A stretch of DNA of 64,000 nt, taken from Oscillospiraceae bacterium (lineage in GTDB: Bacteria; Bacillota; Clostridia; UBA1212; SIG427). The number at the start of each line of letters is the position of its first letter. Positions within the stretch are counted from its first letter, which is position 1. The stretch spans positions 186,001-250,000 of the forward strand of contig SVJE01000001.1 in NCBI GenBank assembly GCA_015069135.1, written 5' to 3'. The notes under the pieces are model-generated. The model made no database searches. It was not told the origin of the DNA and saw only the letters and a list, made by a program, of their open reading frames with translations. Of this stretch, positions 55,005 through 63,861 are shown piece by piece. A program made the translations under genes and the position numbers.

Positions 55005-55964
55005 TTACTCCTCGTTTTTATGCTGGTCAGGTTTAAAATTTGCTAAAGGATTTTTACTGACCGCTTCTTTAATTCTGGCATTGTTTACATGTGTATATAT
55101 TTCCGTTGTTGCAACACTGGAGTGTCCCAATATTTCTTGTAAAGCTCTTATATCAACATCACCATGAGAATACATAAGAGTTGCAGCTGTATGTCTTAAT
55201 TTGTGTGTTGAATATTTTTTTGAGTCAAGACCTGCAAGCTTTATGTATTTTTTAACAGTATATTGGACTGTTTTTGTGGAAATCCTTTGTCTTCTTTTAC
55301 TGAGAAATAAGGCGTATTCGCCAATGTCTTCAGTTTTTGGTCGAACCAGAAGGTAATTTTTTATTGCATCTATACAGGAATCGTTTAAATAAATTGTTCT
55401 TTCTTTGTTTCCTTTACCGGTTACAATCAGTGTATCACCAGAAATATCTGAGATATTTATACCGACCAATTCCGAAAGTCTCATGCCGCAATTTAAAAAT
55501 AGAATTATAATGCAATAATCCCTTTCTTTAAATTCACCGTCAATAACATTCAAAAGTTTATGACAATCATCAAGTTCTAAATATCTTGGCAATGTTTTTG
55601 TGATTTTAGGTGAGTCAAGCTCTTGGGCAGGGTTAGTAGAGATTAAATGTGCTTTTGAAAAAAGATATTTGAAAAATGATCTTAAGCATGCAACTTTTCT
55701 TGCTCTTGTAACAGCTTTATCACCACGTTCTCTGTTTGTATAATTTAAAAATGCATATAAATCGGTCAGAACAATTTTGTCAAACATTTCTATGGTAAAA
55801 TTCTCAGGTTTATCAACAAATTTTCTTTTACATATGAACCTGAAGAACATTAATAAATCATAACGATATTCTTTTATAGTATTTTGAGATTTGCCTGCAA
55901 TAGCTTCTAAATACACAAGAAAATCTTCTGCGTAAAAGGGCAGTGGTGTTGATGCCGCACTCAT
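55005..55964 (-). CDS. tyrosine recombinase XerC/XerD-like
   Basis: 319 residues. N-terminal SAM-like core-binding domain (about 8-105) and C-terminal catalytic domain with the full set: NCGMRLSELVG (arginine), GKGNKERTIYL (lysine), HKLRHTAATLM (histidine and arginine), GHSSVATTEIYTH (histidine and nucleophile tyrosine). Length and operon context suggest the housekeeping dimer-resolution enzyme rather than an element integrase. GGAGG precedes the ATG. Confidence 0.88.
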   Translation of the reverse strand: MSAASTPLPFYAEDFLVYLEAIAGKSQNTIKEYRYDLLMFFRFICKRKFVDKPENFTIEMFDKIVLTDLYAFLNYTNRERGDKAVTRARKVACLRSFFKYLFSKAHLISTNPAQELDSPKITKTLPRYLELDDCHKLLNVIDGEFKERDYCIIILFLNCGMRLSELVGINISDISGDTLIVTGKGNKERTIYLNDSCIDAIKNYLLVRPKTEDIGEYALFLSKRRQRISTKTVQYTVKKYIKLAGLDSKKYSTHKLRHTAATLMYSHGDVDIRALQEILGHSSVATTEIYTHVNNARIKEAVSKNPLANFKPDQHKNEE

Positions 55965-56006
55965 TTAAATACCTCCAAAGAATTTTATGTATTTAATTAT
56001 ACAAAA

Positions 56007-56414
56007 TTATGCTCTTGTTGTAAATTCTGTTTTGCACTTATTGCAGTTTATAGTAATCTTTTTACCACCTAATCGTGGTACTCGCAAATTTGTTTTACAG
56101 TTAGGACATTTAAGATATTTATAAGTCTTTCTGTTCCGGAATTTTTCTTTATTTAAATTAAGCTTTGATTGAACAGGAAACCAGAATTTAAGAAATTTAT
56201 CGTTTTCTATCCTTCTTTTTTGAATATTTTTAGATAAAAACCTGAAAATGAACCAGGCTAGTGGTATCCAATTTATAAAAATAATCCAAGAAACATCAAA
56301 AAATATATTCAAAATATTGCTAATGATAGTAAATAGCAAAGATGTGATTATCAGTGCTAAGTTAAGCTGATCAGCGCCATATCGTCCATACATAAATCTT
56401 CTTAAAAAATTCAT
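56007..56414 (-). CDS. small membrane protein with C-terminal zinc ribbon
   Basis: 135 residues: an N-terminal RRFMYGRYGADQLN start typical of a clostridial family, two membrane helices (about 18-60), a basic middle, and a four-cysteine ribbon CPNCKTNLRVPRLGGKKITINCNKC. Function unknown. It heads the leftward operon with the Xer recombinase 42 bases on. CGGAGGTG precedes the ATG. Confidence 0.7.
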   Translation of the reverse strand: MNFLRRFMYGRYGADQLNLALIITSLLFTIISNILNIFFDVSWIIFINWIPLAWFIFRFLSKNIQKRRIENDKFLKFWFPVQSKLNLNKEKFRNRKTYKYLKCPNCKTNLRVPRLGGKKITINCNKCKTEFTTRA

Positions 56415-56493
56415 TTTAACACCTCCGTGTGGACATTATACCACGGAATGTGATAAAATGAGAAAAGATATTAATGTAGGAGGTCTTTTTCAT

Positions 56494-58092
56494 ATGAAGA
56501 AGGTATTGAAAGTATTATTGCTTTTAGTTCTTGTTGCTGCAACTGTTGTTTCTACAGCCGGTTGTGCACAGACATTTAAACAGGTTTCTGGTGCAGATGA
56601 AAAGAAAGAAAAAGCACTTAAAGCTCAGCCTGAAATAAGTGATCCGGGAAATGCTGTTGAGTATACCGTATCAAAAACATTTAGTTCTGATATGGTACTT
56701 CAGCGCGACAAGGTTATTCGTGTCTGGGGTTGGAGTCAAAATAAAGGAAGTTATATTTATGGTGAACTTTTAGGTGAAAAGCGCTATGCTCAAATTGATG
56801 AAAATGGTCAGTGGTTATTAGAATTTTCTCCTAAAAAATATTCAACAGAAGGTACAACTTTAAAAATATATCCTAAAAATGGTACTGAAACTATTTTTGA
56901 AAATGTACTTATCGGCGATGTATGGATTGTGTCCGGTCAGTCTAATGCAGAATATTCTTTCAAAGAAATGGCTGTTATGTACACAGAGTGTTATGACTAT
57001 ATTGATTCAAATGATAATATAAGACTTTATCGTGAGAATAAAGCTGATGCCCATGTAAATGGTGCTCAGATTTGTTATGGAGAACAGTTGGATGTTATCA
57101 ATCCGGAATATAAGTGGGAGAAAACAACTGTTGAATCTGTTGAACCATTTTCTGCTGCCGGCTATTCTTTTGTAAAAGAATTATCAAGAAATACTGATAT
57201 TCCGCAGGGTATTATTATGGCTGCAGCCGGTGGTTGTTATATAAATGAATTTATGACACCAAAGACAGGTGCTAATACTAGTGTATTTGCAAAAGTTTGG
57301 GCAGAAGAACAAGCTATTTACAAATACTTCTTAGCTCCCTTTAAACACATGGCTTTAAGAGGTATTCTTTTCTATCAGGGTGAATCTGACAACCAGTGGC
57401 CAAAGCTTTATGATGATATGCTTGCTGACTGTGTAGCAGGTTGGAGAGAGGATTTTGATAGTACATTTGCTTTTTACAACATTCAGTGTACTTCACATTC
57501 AGCTTTAGTACAGGCATTCCCGGGACTTCCCGGATTAAGAGCTGCACAGCTTGATGCTTATTATAAGATTCCGAACTCTTACCTTATTTCCACATTGGAT
57601 GTAGGTTATAGGTTAAGAGGTGAAGGTGAGCCAGAGGAAGATTATGCTCATACTTTCAATAAAAAAACTATCGGTGAAAGAGCAGCTCACATTGCTTTAT
57701 CTGAACTTTACAACGTAAAGGGGTTTGAATATAAATATGTAGCAGCTCCACTTCCTTCAAAAGTTAAATGGTCTAAAGATAGTGTTTCTATTGACTTTAC
57801 TAATGTTGGCGATGGTCTTAAGGCTTACGAAGGTGATCTTATCGGCTTTAAAATTATGCTTGAAGATGAATCCATAGTAAATGCATCAGCAAAAGTTGTT
57901 GATAAAAATACCGTTAAAGTTTATATACCTTCTAATTTAGAGATGGATTACATAGCGGTTTGTTATGCTTATGAGCATTCTGCTTTATTAGAAGAAGCAA
58001 ATCTTGTTAATAGTAATGACATTCCTAGTCCTACTTTTAAATTCTACACAAAGGAGTATATAAAATTAGATGAACAGACTATGGCTCGTTAA
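56494..58092 (+). CDS. exported SGNH/sialate O-acetylesterase-like protein, copy 1 (no dockerin)
   Basis: 532 residues from ATG 56494, which has TAGGAGGT upstream; an in-frame ATG at 56458 lacks one. Signal peptide ending VSTAGC, possibly a lipobox with the cysteine at residue 24. Then a linker, an N-terminal beta domain (about 55-140), GDVWIVSGQSNAEYSF (nucleophile serine about 150), ILFYQGESDNQW, and the histidine block EEDYAHTFNKKTIGERAAHIAL, followed by a C-terminal beta domain. It should deacetylate an extracellular glycan at the membrane. It lacks the dockerin of the three following copies and ends 23 bases inside copy 2. Confidence 0.82.
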   Translation: MKKVLKVLLLLVLVAATVVSTAGCAQTFKQVSGADEKKEKALKAQPEISDPGNAVEYTVSKTFSSDMVLQRDKVIRVWGWSQNKGSYIYGELLGEKRYAQIDENGQWLLEFSPKKYSTEGTTLKIYPKNGTETIFENVLIGDVWIVSGQSNAEYSFKEMAVMYTECYDYIDSNDNIRLYRENKADAHVNGAQICYGEQLDVINPEYKWEKTTVESVEPFSAAGYSFVKELSRNTDIPQGIIMAAAGGCYINEFMTPKTGANTSVFAKVWAEEQAIYKYFLAPFKHMALRGILFYQGESDNQWPKLYDDMLADCVAGWREDFDSTFAFYNIQCTSHSALVQAFPGLPGLRAAQLDAYYKIPNSYLISTLDVGYRLRGEGEPEEDYAHTFNKKTIGERAAHIALSELYNVKGFEYKYVAAPLPSKVKWSKDSVSIDFTNVGDGLKAYEGDLIGFKIMLEDESIVNASAKVVDKNTVKVYIPSNLEMDYIAVCYAYEHSALLEEANLVNSNDIPSPTFKFYTKEYIKLDEQTMAR

Positions 58093-59821
58093 AATTATTT
58101 TATTAGTCCTGATTGTTCCAATGTTCGTATGTTCACTTCCGGCTAAGGCTATTCCTACGCCGGAAGTGATTACAGGTGATGTTAATGCTGATAAACAGGT
58201 TACAACTTCAGATTATATGCTGATTAAGAGTGTTATTTCCGGCAGTACAACATCTACCAGTACTAAAAATAAAGCCGATGTAAATCTTGACAGTAGAGTA
58301 ACTACAATGGATTATTTTGTTGTTAAAAGAATTATACTTGGTGAAAGTTTTAATTTTAAAAAACCTTTGGTTCCTTTGGCCGCACAACCTGCTATAAACG
58401 ACCCTGGTAATAGAATTACATATACTGTTTCCGGTGTGTTTACAAATAACATGGTATTGCAAAGAGATAAAGTAATACGTGTCTGGGGTTGGAGTAATAA
58501 TAAAGGTGGATATATTTATGGTGAATTATTTGGTGAGAAACGATATGCTCAGATAAATAGTTCCGGTGAATGGGTACTTGAATTTTCACCACATGAATAT
58601 ACAACAACAGGTACCACTCTTAAGATTTATCCTAAGAATGGAACGGCAACTACTTTCAGTAATATTTTGATTGGTGATGTTTGGTTGGTATCCGGTCAGT
58701 CTAATGCTGAGTATTCCTTTAAAGAAATGGCTGTTTATTTTAAAGAGTGCTATAACTATATTGACTCTACAGATAATATCAGACTTTTCAGAACCAATAA
58801 GAGTGATGCTCATAATTCCAGTGGTCAACTTGTTGTTTCCGGTGTTCAGAAGGATGTAATTAACAGAAGTTACAAATGGACCACAACAACTAAATCTACT
58901 GTTGAACCTTTTTCAGCTGTTGGATATTCTTTTGTTAAAGAACTTTCTAATTATACTGATGTTCCTCAAGGTATTGTTATGGCTGCAGCCGGTGGTTGTG
59001 TTCTTCATGAATTTATGGATCCTGCAACCGGTGCCGGTTTTTCTAATGCAGGTTCAGTATGGGTAAATGAGAATAACTCTATTTATAAATATTTTATTGC
59101 TCCTTTTAAGCATATGACAATGAGAGGTATCCTTTTCTATCAGGGTGAATCAAATAATACAATGTGGTCAACTTATGCAAACGAATTACAAGCTTGTGTA
59201 GCCGGATGGAGAAAACAATTTGATAGTTCATTTGAATTCTATAACATTCAATGTACATCACATTCTGCTTTGGTACAGGCATTTCCGGGACTTCCTGCAT
59301 TAAGAGCTTCACAGTATGATGCTTATAATCTGATTGGAGATTCTTACCTTATATCAACTTTGGATGTTGGTTATAGATTAAGACCATCCAATGAACCTGA
59401 AGAGGATTATGCTCATACGTTTGATAAGAAGACAATTGGTCAACGTGCTGCACATATTGCTTTGGCAAAAGTATATAAAAATCCTGCTTTTAAGTACGAT
59501 TATGTAGCTTGTCCTATGCCTATAAACTACACATGGAATTCTACGGGAAAGACTGTTACGATTGATTTTGAAAATGTTGGTAGCGGACTTAAAGCTTATT
59601 CAGGAAGTCTTATAGGATTCAGTTTCCAGACCAATAGCGGAGCTTTAGTCAAAGCGTCTGCTGTTGTAGTTGATAAAGATACTGTAAGAGTTACAATGCC
59701 TAACAGAACTGATCTTGCTATTCTTTGTTATGCTTATGAACATTCAGCATTATTGGAAGAAGCAAATCTTGTTAACAGTAACAATATTCCTGCACCAACA
59801 TTCAGATTAGGAAAGAAGTAA
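58070..59821 (+). CDS. exported acetylesterase-like protein with N-terminal dockerin, copy 2
   Basis: 583 residues: signal peptide (about 1-28), two dockerin-like repeats (GDVNADKQVTTSDYMLIK at about 36, ADVNLDSRVTTMDYFVVK at about 69), then the same enzyme as copy 1 with GDVWLVSGQSNAEYSF (about 208), FYQGESNNTMW and EEDYAHTFDKKTIGQRAAHIAL. It pairs with copy 1 in subfamily traits (RVWGWS, YSFKEMAV, QCTSHSALVQAFPGLP). Its start lies inside the end of copy 1, so translation is coupled; AAGGAG is 13 bases upstream. A strong terminator follows. Confidence 0.84.
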   Translation: MNRLWLVKIILLVLIVPMFVCSLPAKAIPTPEVITGDVNADKQVTTSDYMLIKSVISGSTTSTSTKNKADVNLDSRVTTMDYFVVKRIILGESFNFKKPLVPLAAQPAINDPGNRITYTVSGVFTNNMVLQRDKVIRVWGWSNNKGGYIYGELFGEKRYAQINSSGEWVLEFSPHEYTTTGTTLKIYPKNGTATTFSNILIGDVWLVSGQSNAEYSFKEMAVYFKECYNYIDSTDNIRLFRTNKSDAHNSSGQLVVSGVQKDVINRSYKWTTTTKSTVEPFSAVGYSFVKELSNYTDVPQGIVMAAAGGCVLHEFMDPATGAGFSNAGSVWVNENNSIYKYFIAPFKHMTMRGILFYQGESNNTMWSTYANELQACVAGWRKQFDSSFEFYNIQCTSHSALVQAFPGLPALRASQYDAYNLIGDSYLISTLDVGYRLRPSNEPEEDYAHTFDKKTIGQRAAHIALAKVYKNPAFKYDYVACPMPINYTWNSTGKTVTIDFENVGSGLKAYSGSLIGFSFQTNSGALVKASAVVVDKDTVRVTMPNRTDLAILCYAYEHSALLEEANLVNSNNIPAPTFRLGKK

Positions 59822-59836
59822 TTGTAATTTGATGAT

Positions 59837-59869
59837 AAAAACACTGTGGCTATAAACCACAGTGTTTTT
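59837..59869 (+). terminator. intrinsic terminator after acetylesterase copy 2
   Basis: A perfect 13-bp stem AAAAACACTGTGG (59837-59849) and CCACAGTGTTTTT (59857-59869) with a 7-base loop. It divides the array into two transcription units. Confidence 0.93.
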
Positions 59870-59948
59870 ATATTGTAAAAATATTATTCATAAGCAATTA
59901 ACAATAAATGTTGTATAATATTTTCAACATTTTATTCAGAGGTTAATG

Positions 59949-61670
59949 ATGAAAAAAATATTTGAAAGATTTCTTTTTATAACAATTGTATTATCAATGA
60001 TTTTTAGTTTATTCTCAGCACAGGGTATTCCAGTAAAGGAAACTCTTCATGGAGATGTTGATAAAGATGGTAAAGTTTTGGCAGCTGACTATATGCTTAT
60101 TAAGTCTGTGCTTAAAGGTGATAGACCGTTGGCAGAGTTTTTAGTTAATTCTGATGTGAATTATGATAACAGAGTAACATCGATTGATTATATTTTAGTT
60201 AAAAAAATTATTTCCGGTCAGAAATTTTATCTTGTTAAAAATGAACCTTTGGCAGCTCAACCTGCTATAAATGATACAGGAAAAAAGATTACATATACTG
60301 TTTCTGGTGTTTTTTCTGACAATATGGTTATACAAAGAGATAAGGTTATTAATGTCTGGGGCTGGAGTAATAACAAAGGCGGATATATTTATGGTGAACT
60401 TTTTGGTGAAAAAAGATATGCAAAAATAGACAATAATGGTCAATGGATGCTTCAGTTTTCACCTCATAAATATACAACAATCGGTACTACTTTAAAAATT
60501 TATCCTAAGAATGGTAATATAACCACATTTAATAATATTCTTATTGGCGATGTATGGTTAGTGTCCGGTCAGTCCAATGCTGAATATATGTTCAGTCAGA
60601 TGGCTGAATACTATACAGATTCCTATGACTATATTGATGTAAACGACAATATCAGATTACTTAAAATTGATAAAAGTGACAATTCCTCTTTGAAGGTGAC
60701 AGGTCTTCAGAAGGATTTTGTAAATAAAAATAATAAGTGGACAAAAACTACACTTTCTGAAGTTAGTGAATTTTCTGCTTTAGGTTACATGTTTGCTAAA
60801 GAAATTTCTGAATATTCTGATGTTCCTCAAGGAATGGTTATGGCAGCAGCAGGTGGTTGTATACTACAGGAGTTTATGGACCCTACAACCGGAAGTAATT
60901 ATGATAATAAAAATGCAATATGGACATATGAACCTAATAGCATATACAAATATTATATTGCTCCATTTAAAAACATGACTTTAAGAGGTGTTCTGTTCTA
61001 TCAGGGTGAATCCAATCAGGGTGAAAAATTTGCTTATTATGATAAATTAGTGGATTTTGTTAATGGATGGAGAAGAGAGTTTGATAGTGATTTTATATTT
61101 ATTAATTTCCAATGTACATCACATATTTTATTTGGTGATCTTCCAAAGCTTAAGGTTGCTCAGTTAGAAGCTTATAAAGTTATTGATGATTCATACATTA
61201 TACCAACTAATGATGCAGGTTGGGGAAATAAGGGAGATGGGGAAGACAGAGCTCATCCTTATGATAAAATTACTATTGGTAAAAGGGCTGCACATCTTGC
61301 ACTTTCTGAAGTTTTCCGATTAAATGAATTTAAATCTGATTATGCAAATTGTCCGATGCCTATAAATGCAACTTGGACTGACAGTAAGGTAATTATAGAT
61401 TTTGAAAATGTTGGTGATGGTTTAAAAACTTATAGTGGTGATTTGGTAGGTTTCAAATTTGCTAATGCAAAAGAACAGATTATCTATAATATTACTCCTG
61501 AAGCAAAAATTATAGATAAGAATACTGTTGAGGTTTATTTACCTGAAGATACTTCTAATATTATTTCTGTATGTTATGCAAGAGAACCAAGAGCATTGTT
61601 TGAACATGCAAATCTTTTAAATAGTTTTAATGTTCCTGCTCCTACATTTGAATTATATAAGGAAGGTTAA
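59949..61670 (+). CDS. exported acetylesterase-like protein with N-terminal dockerin, copy 3
   Basis: 573 residues from the second of two adjacent ATGs (AGAGG 7 bases upstream). Signal peptide (about 1-27), dockerin repeats (GDVDKDGKVLAADYMLIK about 35, SDVNYDNRVTSIDYILVK about 67), N-terminal beta domain, GDVWLVSGQSNAEYMF (about 206), FYQGESNQGEK, and the histidine block GEDRAHPYDKITIGKRAAHLAL. It groups with copy 4 (NVWGWS, YMFSQMAEYYTDSYD, LLKIDKSD). Copy 4 follows after 3 bases. Confidence 0.84.
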   Translation: MKKIFERFLFITIVLSMIFSLFSAQGIPVKETLHGDVDKDGKVLAADYMLIKSVLKGDRPLAEFLVNSDVNYDNRVTSIDYILVKKIISGQKFYLVKNEPLAAQPAINDTGKKITYTVSGVFSDNMVIQRDKVINVWGWSNNKGGYIYGELFGEKRYAKIDNNGQWMLQFSPHKYTTIGTTLKIYPKNGNITTFNNILIGDVWLVSGQSNAEYMFSQMAEYYTDSYDYIDVNDNIRLLKIDKSDNSSLKVTGLQKDFVNKNNKWTKTTLSEVSEFSALGYMFAKEISEYSDVPQGMVMAAAGGCILQEFMDPTTGSNYDNKNAIWTYEPNSIYKYYIAPFKNMTLRGVLFYQGESNQGEKFAYYDKLVDFVNGWRREFDSDFIFINFQCTSHILFGDLPKLKVAQLEAYKVIDDSYIIPTNDAGWGNKGDGEDRAHPYDKITIGKRAAHLALSEVFRLNEFKSDYANCPMPINATWTDSKVIIDFENVGDGLKTYSGDLVGFKFANAKEQIIYNITPEAKIIDKNTVEVYLPEDTSNIISVCYAREPRALFEHANLLNSFNVPAPTFELYKEG

Positions 61671-61673
61671 TGT

Positions 61674-63410
61674 ATGAAAAAGTTTGTTAAATTTGTTGCT
61701 TTAATTTTATTATTTGTAAATATAGTTGGTGTTTTACCTATATTTGCGAACTCTGAATCTCAGATTATATCCGGAGATGTAAATGAGGATACTTTAGTTG
61801 ACTCTAAAGATTTTGGATTAATTAAAAAGATTGCTGAAGGCAGAACTTTTTCAGTAGCTATACAGGATGGCTCTGATCTTAATAAAGATCATAAAGTTAC
61901 TACAACGGACTATTTAAAAACAAAAGCTATTTCATTGGGTCGTGAAGTTTCTGTTGAAGTTTTAAATGTTTCATTACCGAAACAGCCTGAGATAAATGAT
62001 CCCGGAGAAGAAATTGAGTATACCGTATCAGGTGTATTTACTGACAATATGGTGCTTCAAAGAGACAAGATTATTAATGTCTGGGGTTGGAGTAACGATA
62101 TCGGTGGATATATTTACGGTGAACTTTTTGGTGAGAAAAGGTATGCTAAGATTTCTTCAAACGGAGAGTGGGTGTTAAGATTTTCGCCTCATGAATATAC
62201 AACTGAGGAAACATCTCTTACTATTTATCCTTTAAATGGTAAAAAGAGCGTTTTTGAGAATATTTTAATTGGTGATGTATGGCTTGTTTCCGGTCAGTCC
62301 AATGCAGAATATATGTTCAGTCAGATGGCTGAATATTACACAGATTCCTATGACTTTATTGATGAAAAAGATAATATCAGACTTCTTAAAATTGATAAAA
62401 GTGATGCCTATGGTGGTGGAAATCATTTAATAGTTAAAGGTGTTCAAAAAGATATAATTAATAAAAACAATAAATGGAGAAAGACAACTAAAGCTTCTGT
62501 TGATCCTTTTTCTGCTTTAGGATATATGTTTGCAAAAGAACTTTCTAAACATACGGATATACCACAGGGAATGGTTATGGCAGCTGCCGGTGGATGTATT
62601 TTACAGGAATTTATGGACCCTGCTACAGGAAAGAATTATGATAATAAAAATGCTGTATGGAATTCAGAAACCAATTCAATCTATAAATATTATATAGCTC
62701 CTTTTACACATATGTCTATGAGAGGTGTGCTTTTCTACCAGGGTGAATCCAATCAGGGAGAGAAGGCTAAGTATAAAGATAAGCTTATTGAATTTGTTAA
62801 AGGATGGAGAAAACAATTTGACAGTGATTTTCTTTTCTATAACTTCCAGTGTTCTACCCATCCTTTGTTTGGGGATTTACCTGTGGTAAGAGATGCTCAG
62901 CTTGATGCTTATGTAGAAATTCCGGATTCATATATTATTCCGACAATTGATGCCGGATGGGGAACAAAGGGAAATGGTGAAGACAGATCCCATCCTTATG
63001 ATAAGAAAACTATAGGAATTAGAGCTGCAAGATTTGCTTTGGCACAGCTTTATAAAGTTGATGGTTATGATATGGAATACTACAGTTGTCCAATTCCTGT
63101 AAGTGCCACATGGGGTACTGATAAAGTTACTATTGATTTTGAAAATGTTGGCGATGGCCTTAAAGCTTTTGAAGGTGAACTTATTGGTTTTAAATTTGCC
63201 AATAAGAAGGGGAGGATTATTAGAAATTTAGATGCCGTAGCAAAGATTGTAGATAAGGATACAGTTGAAGTTTCTATTCCTGCTGAAAAGGCTGATGATA
63301 TTTACTATGTTTGTTATGCAAGAGAAATGAATTCTCTTCTTAAGGATGCAAATCTTGTGAATAGCAATGATATTCCTACACCTACATTTGAGTTTCTTAA
63401 AGAAGAATAA
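61674..63410 (+). CDS. exported acetylesterase-like protein with divergent N-terminal dockerin, copy 4
   Basis: 578 residues. Signal peptide (about 1-25), a more divergent dockerin pair (GDVNEDTLVDSKDFGLIK about 34, SDLNKDHKVTTTDYLKTK about 67), then GDVWLVSGQSNAEYMF (about 207), FYQGESNQGEK and GEDRSHPYDKKTIGIRAARFAL. It shares long identical nucleotide runs with copy 3, pointing to recent duplication or gene conversion. GGAAGG precedes the ATG. Last gene of the array, with a terminator after. Confidence 0.84.
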   Translation: MKKFVKFVALILLFVNIVGVLPIFANSESQIISGDVNEDTLVDSKDFGLIKKIAEGRTFSVAIQDGSDLNKDHKVTTTDYLKTKAISLGREVSVEVLNVSLPKQPEINDPGEEIEYTVSGVFTDNMVLQRDKIINVWGWSNDIGGYIYGELFGEKRYAKISSNGEWVLRFSPHEYTTEETSLTIYPLNGKKSVFENILIGDVWLVSGQSNAEYMFSQMAEYYTDSYDFIDEKDNIRLLKIDKSDAYGGGNHLIVKGVQKDIINKNNKWRKTTKASVDPFSALGYMFAKELSKHTDIPQGMVMAAAGGCILQEFMDPATGKNYDNKNAVWNSETNSIYKYYIAPFTHMSMRGVLFYQGESNQGEKAKYKDKLIEFVKGWRKQFDSDFLFYNFQCSTHPLFGDLPVVRDAQLDAYVEIPDSYIIPTIDAGWGTKGNGEDRSHPYDKKTIGIRAARFALAQLYKVDGYDMEYYSCPIPVSATWGTDKVTIDFENVGDGLKAFEGELIGFKFANKKGRIIRNLDAVAKIVDKDTVEVSIPAEKADDIYYVCYAREMNSLLKDANLVNSNDIPTPTFEFLKEE

Positions 63411-63416
63411 AATAAA

Positions 63417-63452
63417 AGCTCTGAAGTCTTGTTTGGATTTCAGAGTTTTTTT
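63417..63452 (+). terminator. intrinsic terminator after the acetylesterase array
   Basis: Stem CTCTGAA (63419-63425) and TTCAGAG (63439-63445), extended by a TC/GA pair after a one-base bulge, followed by a seven-base T-run. Confidence 0.85.
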
Positions 63453-63454
63453 GT

Positions 63455-63483
63455 TTGACAAAAGAAGCCAAGGGTTTTAATAT
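63455..63483 (+). promoter_or_regulatory. promoter in front of the composite pseudogene
   Basis: Perfect TTGACA (63455-63460) with TAATAT (63478-63483) at 17 bases; a perfect TATAAT at 63481-63486 is 20 bases away. An AGAGGAGGA ribosome site follows at 63510-63518. Confidence 0.55.
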
Positions 63484-63524
63484 AATATTAGTTTTATTCG
63501 AAAATTAATAGAGGAGGAAACCCT

Positions 63525-63834
63525 ATGTTTAAAAGATTCCTTAAGGTTGTTGCATTTACTCTTGTTGTGGTAATGCCATTACTTATGACACCTCAGGAAA
63601 TCCTCTTACATACTACAATGGCATGAACTTTACCTGGGTAGACGGAAGAAAACTTTCCACACTTGCCGGTAACGGAATAAATGCAAGCTATGTGTACAAT
63701 GGTATGGAACAAAAATGCCAGCTGTTTTAGTGGAATGTGGATATATCGGAGGCGATTTTGATTACTGTCTAAACAATTATACTAAAATTGCTTATGCGAT
63801 ATATATGGGTATAGTAAGATATATTAGGATATAA
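63525..63834 (+). pseudogene. composite remnant: signal peptide, RHS repeat fragment, amidase C terminus
   Basis: Three gene pieces lie in three different frames. 63525-63595 encodes a signal peptide (MFKRFLKVVAFTLVVVMPLL) with its own AGGAGG. From 63596, in another frame, GNPLTYYNGMNFTWVDGRK then YVYNGMEQ is a textbook RHS/YD-repeat unit of about 40 codons. From about 63703, in the third frame, TKMPAVLVECGYI and a helix to the TAA at 63832 are the last 40 or so residues of an N-acetylmuramoyl-L-alanine amidase (Amidase_3). Read from its start the ORF stops after 33 codons. It looks like deletion-joined debris; an assembly artefact is the alternative. Confidence 0.75.
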
Positions 63835-63861
63835 TGTTAATCCTGTAACTTGGGAGGAGTT

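Noticed and set aside
55005..55964. Tyrosine recombinase as the integrase of a mobile element using tRNA-Ser
   Set aside because: It lies 26 kb from the tRNA, in an operon with housekeeping-type genes, with no repeated tRNA 3' end, excisionase or phage genes in the window.
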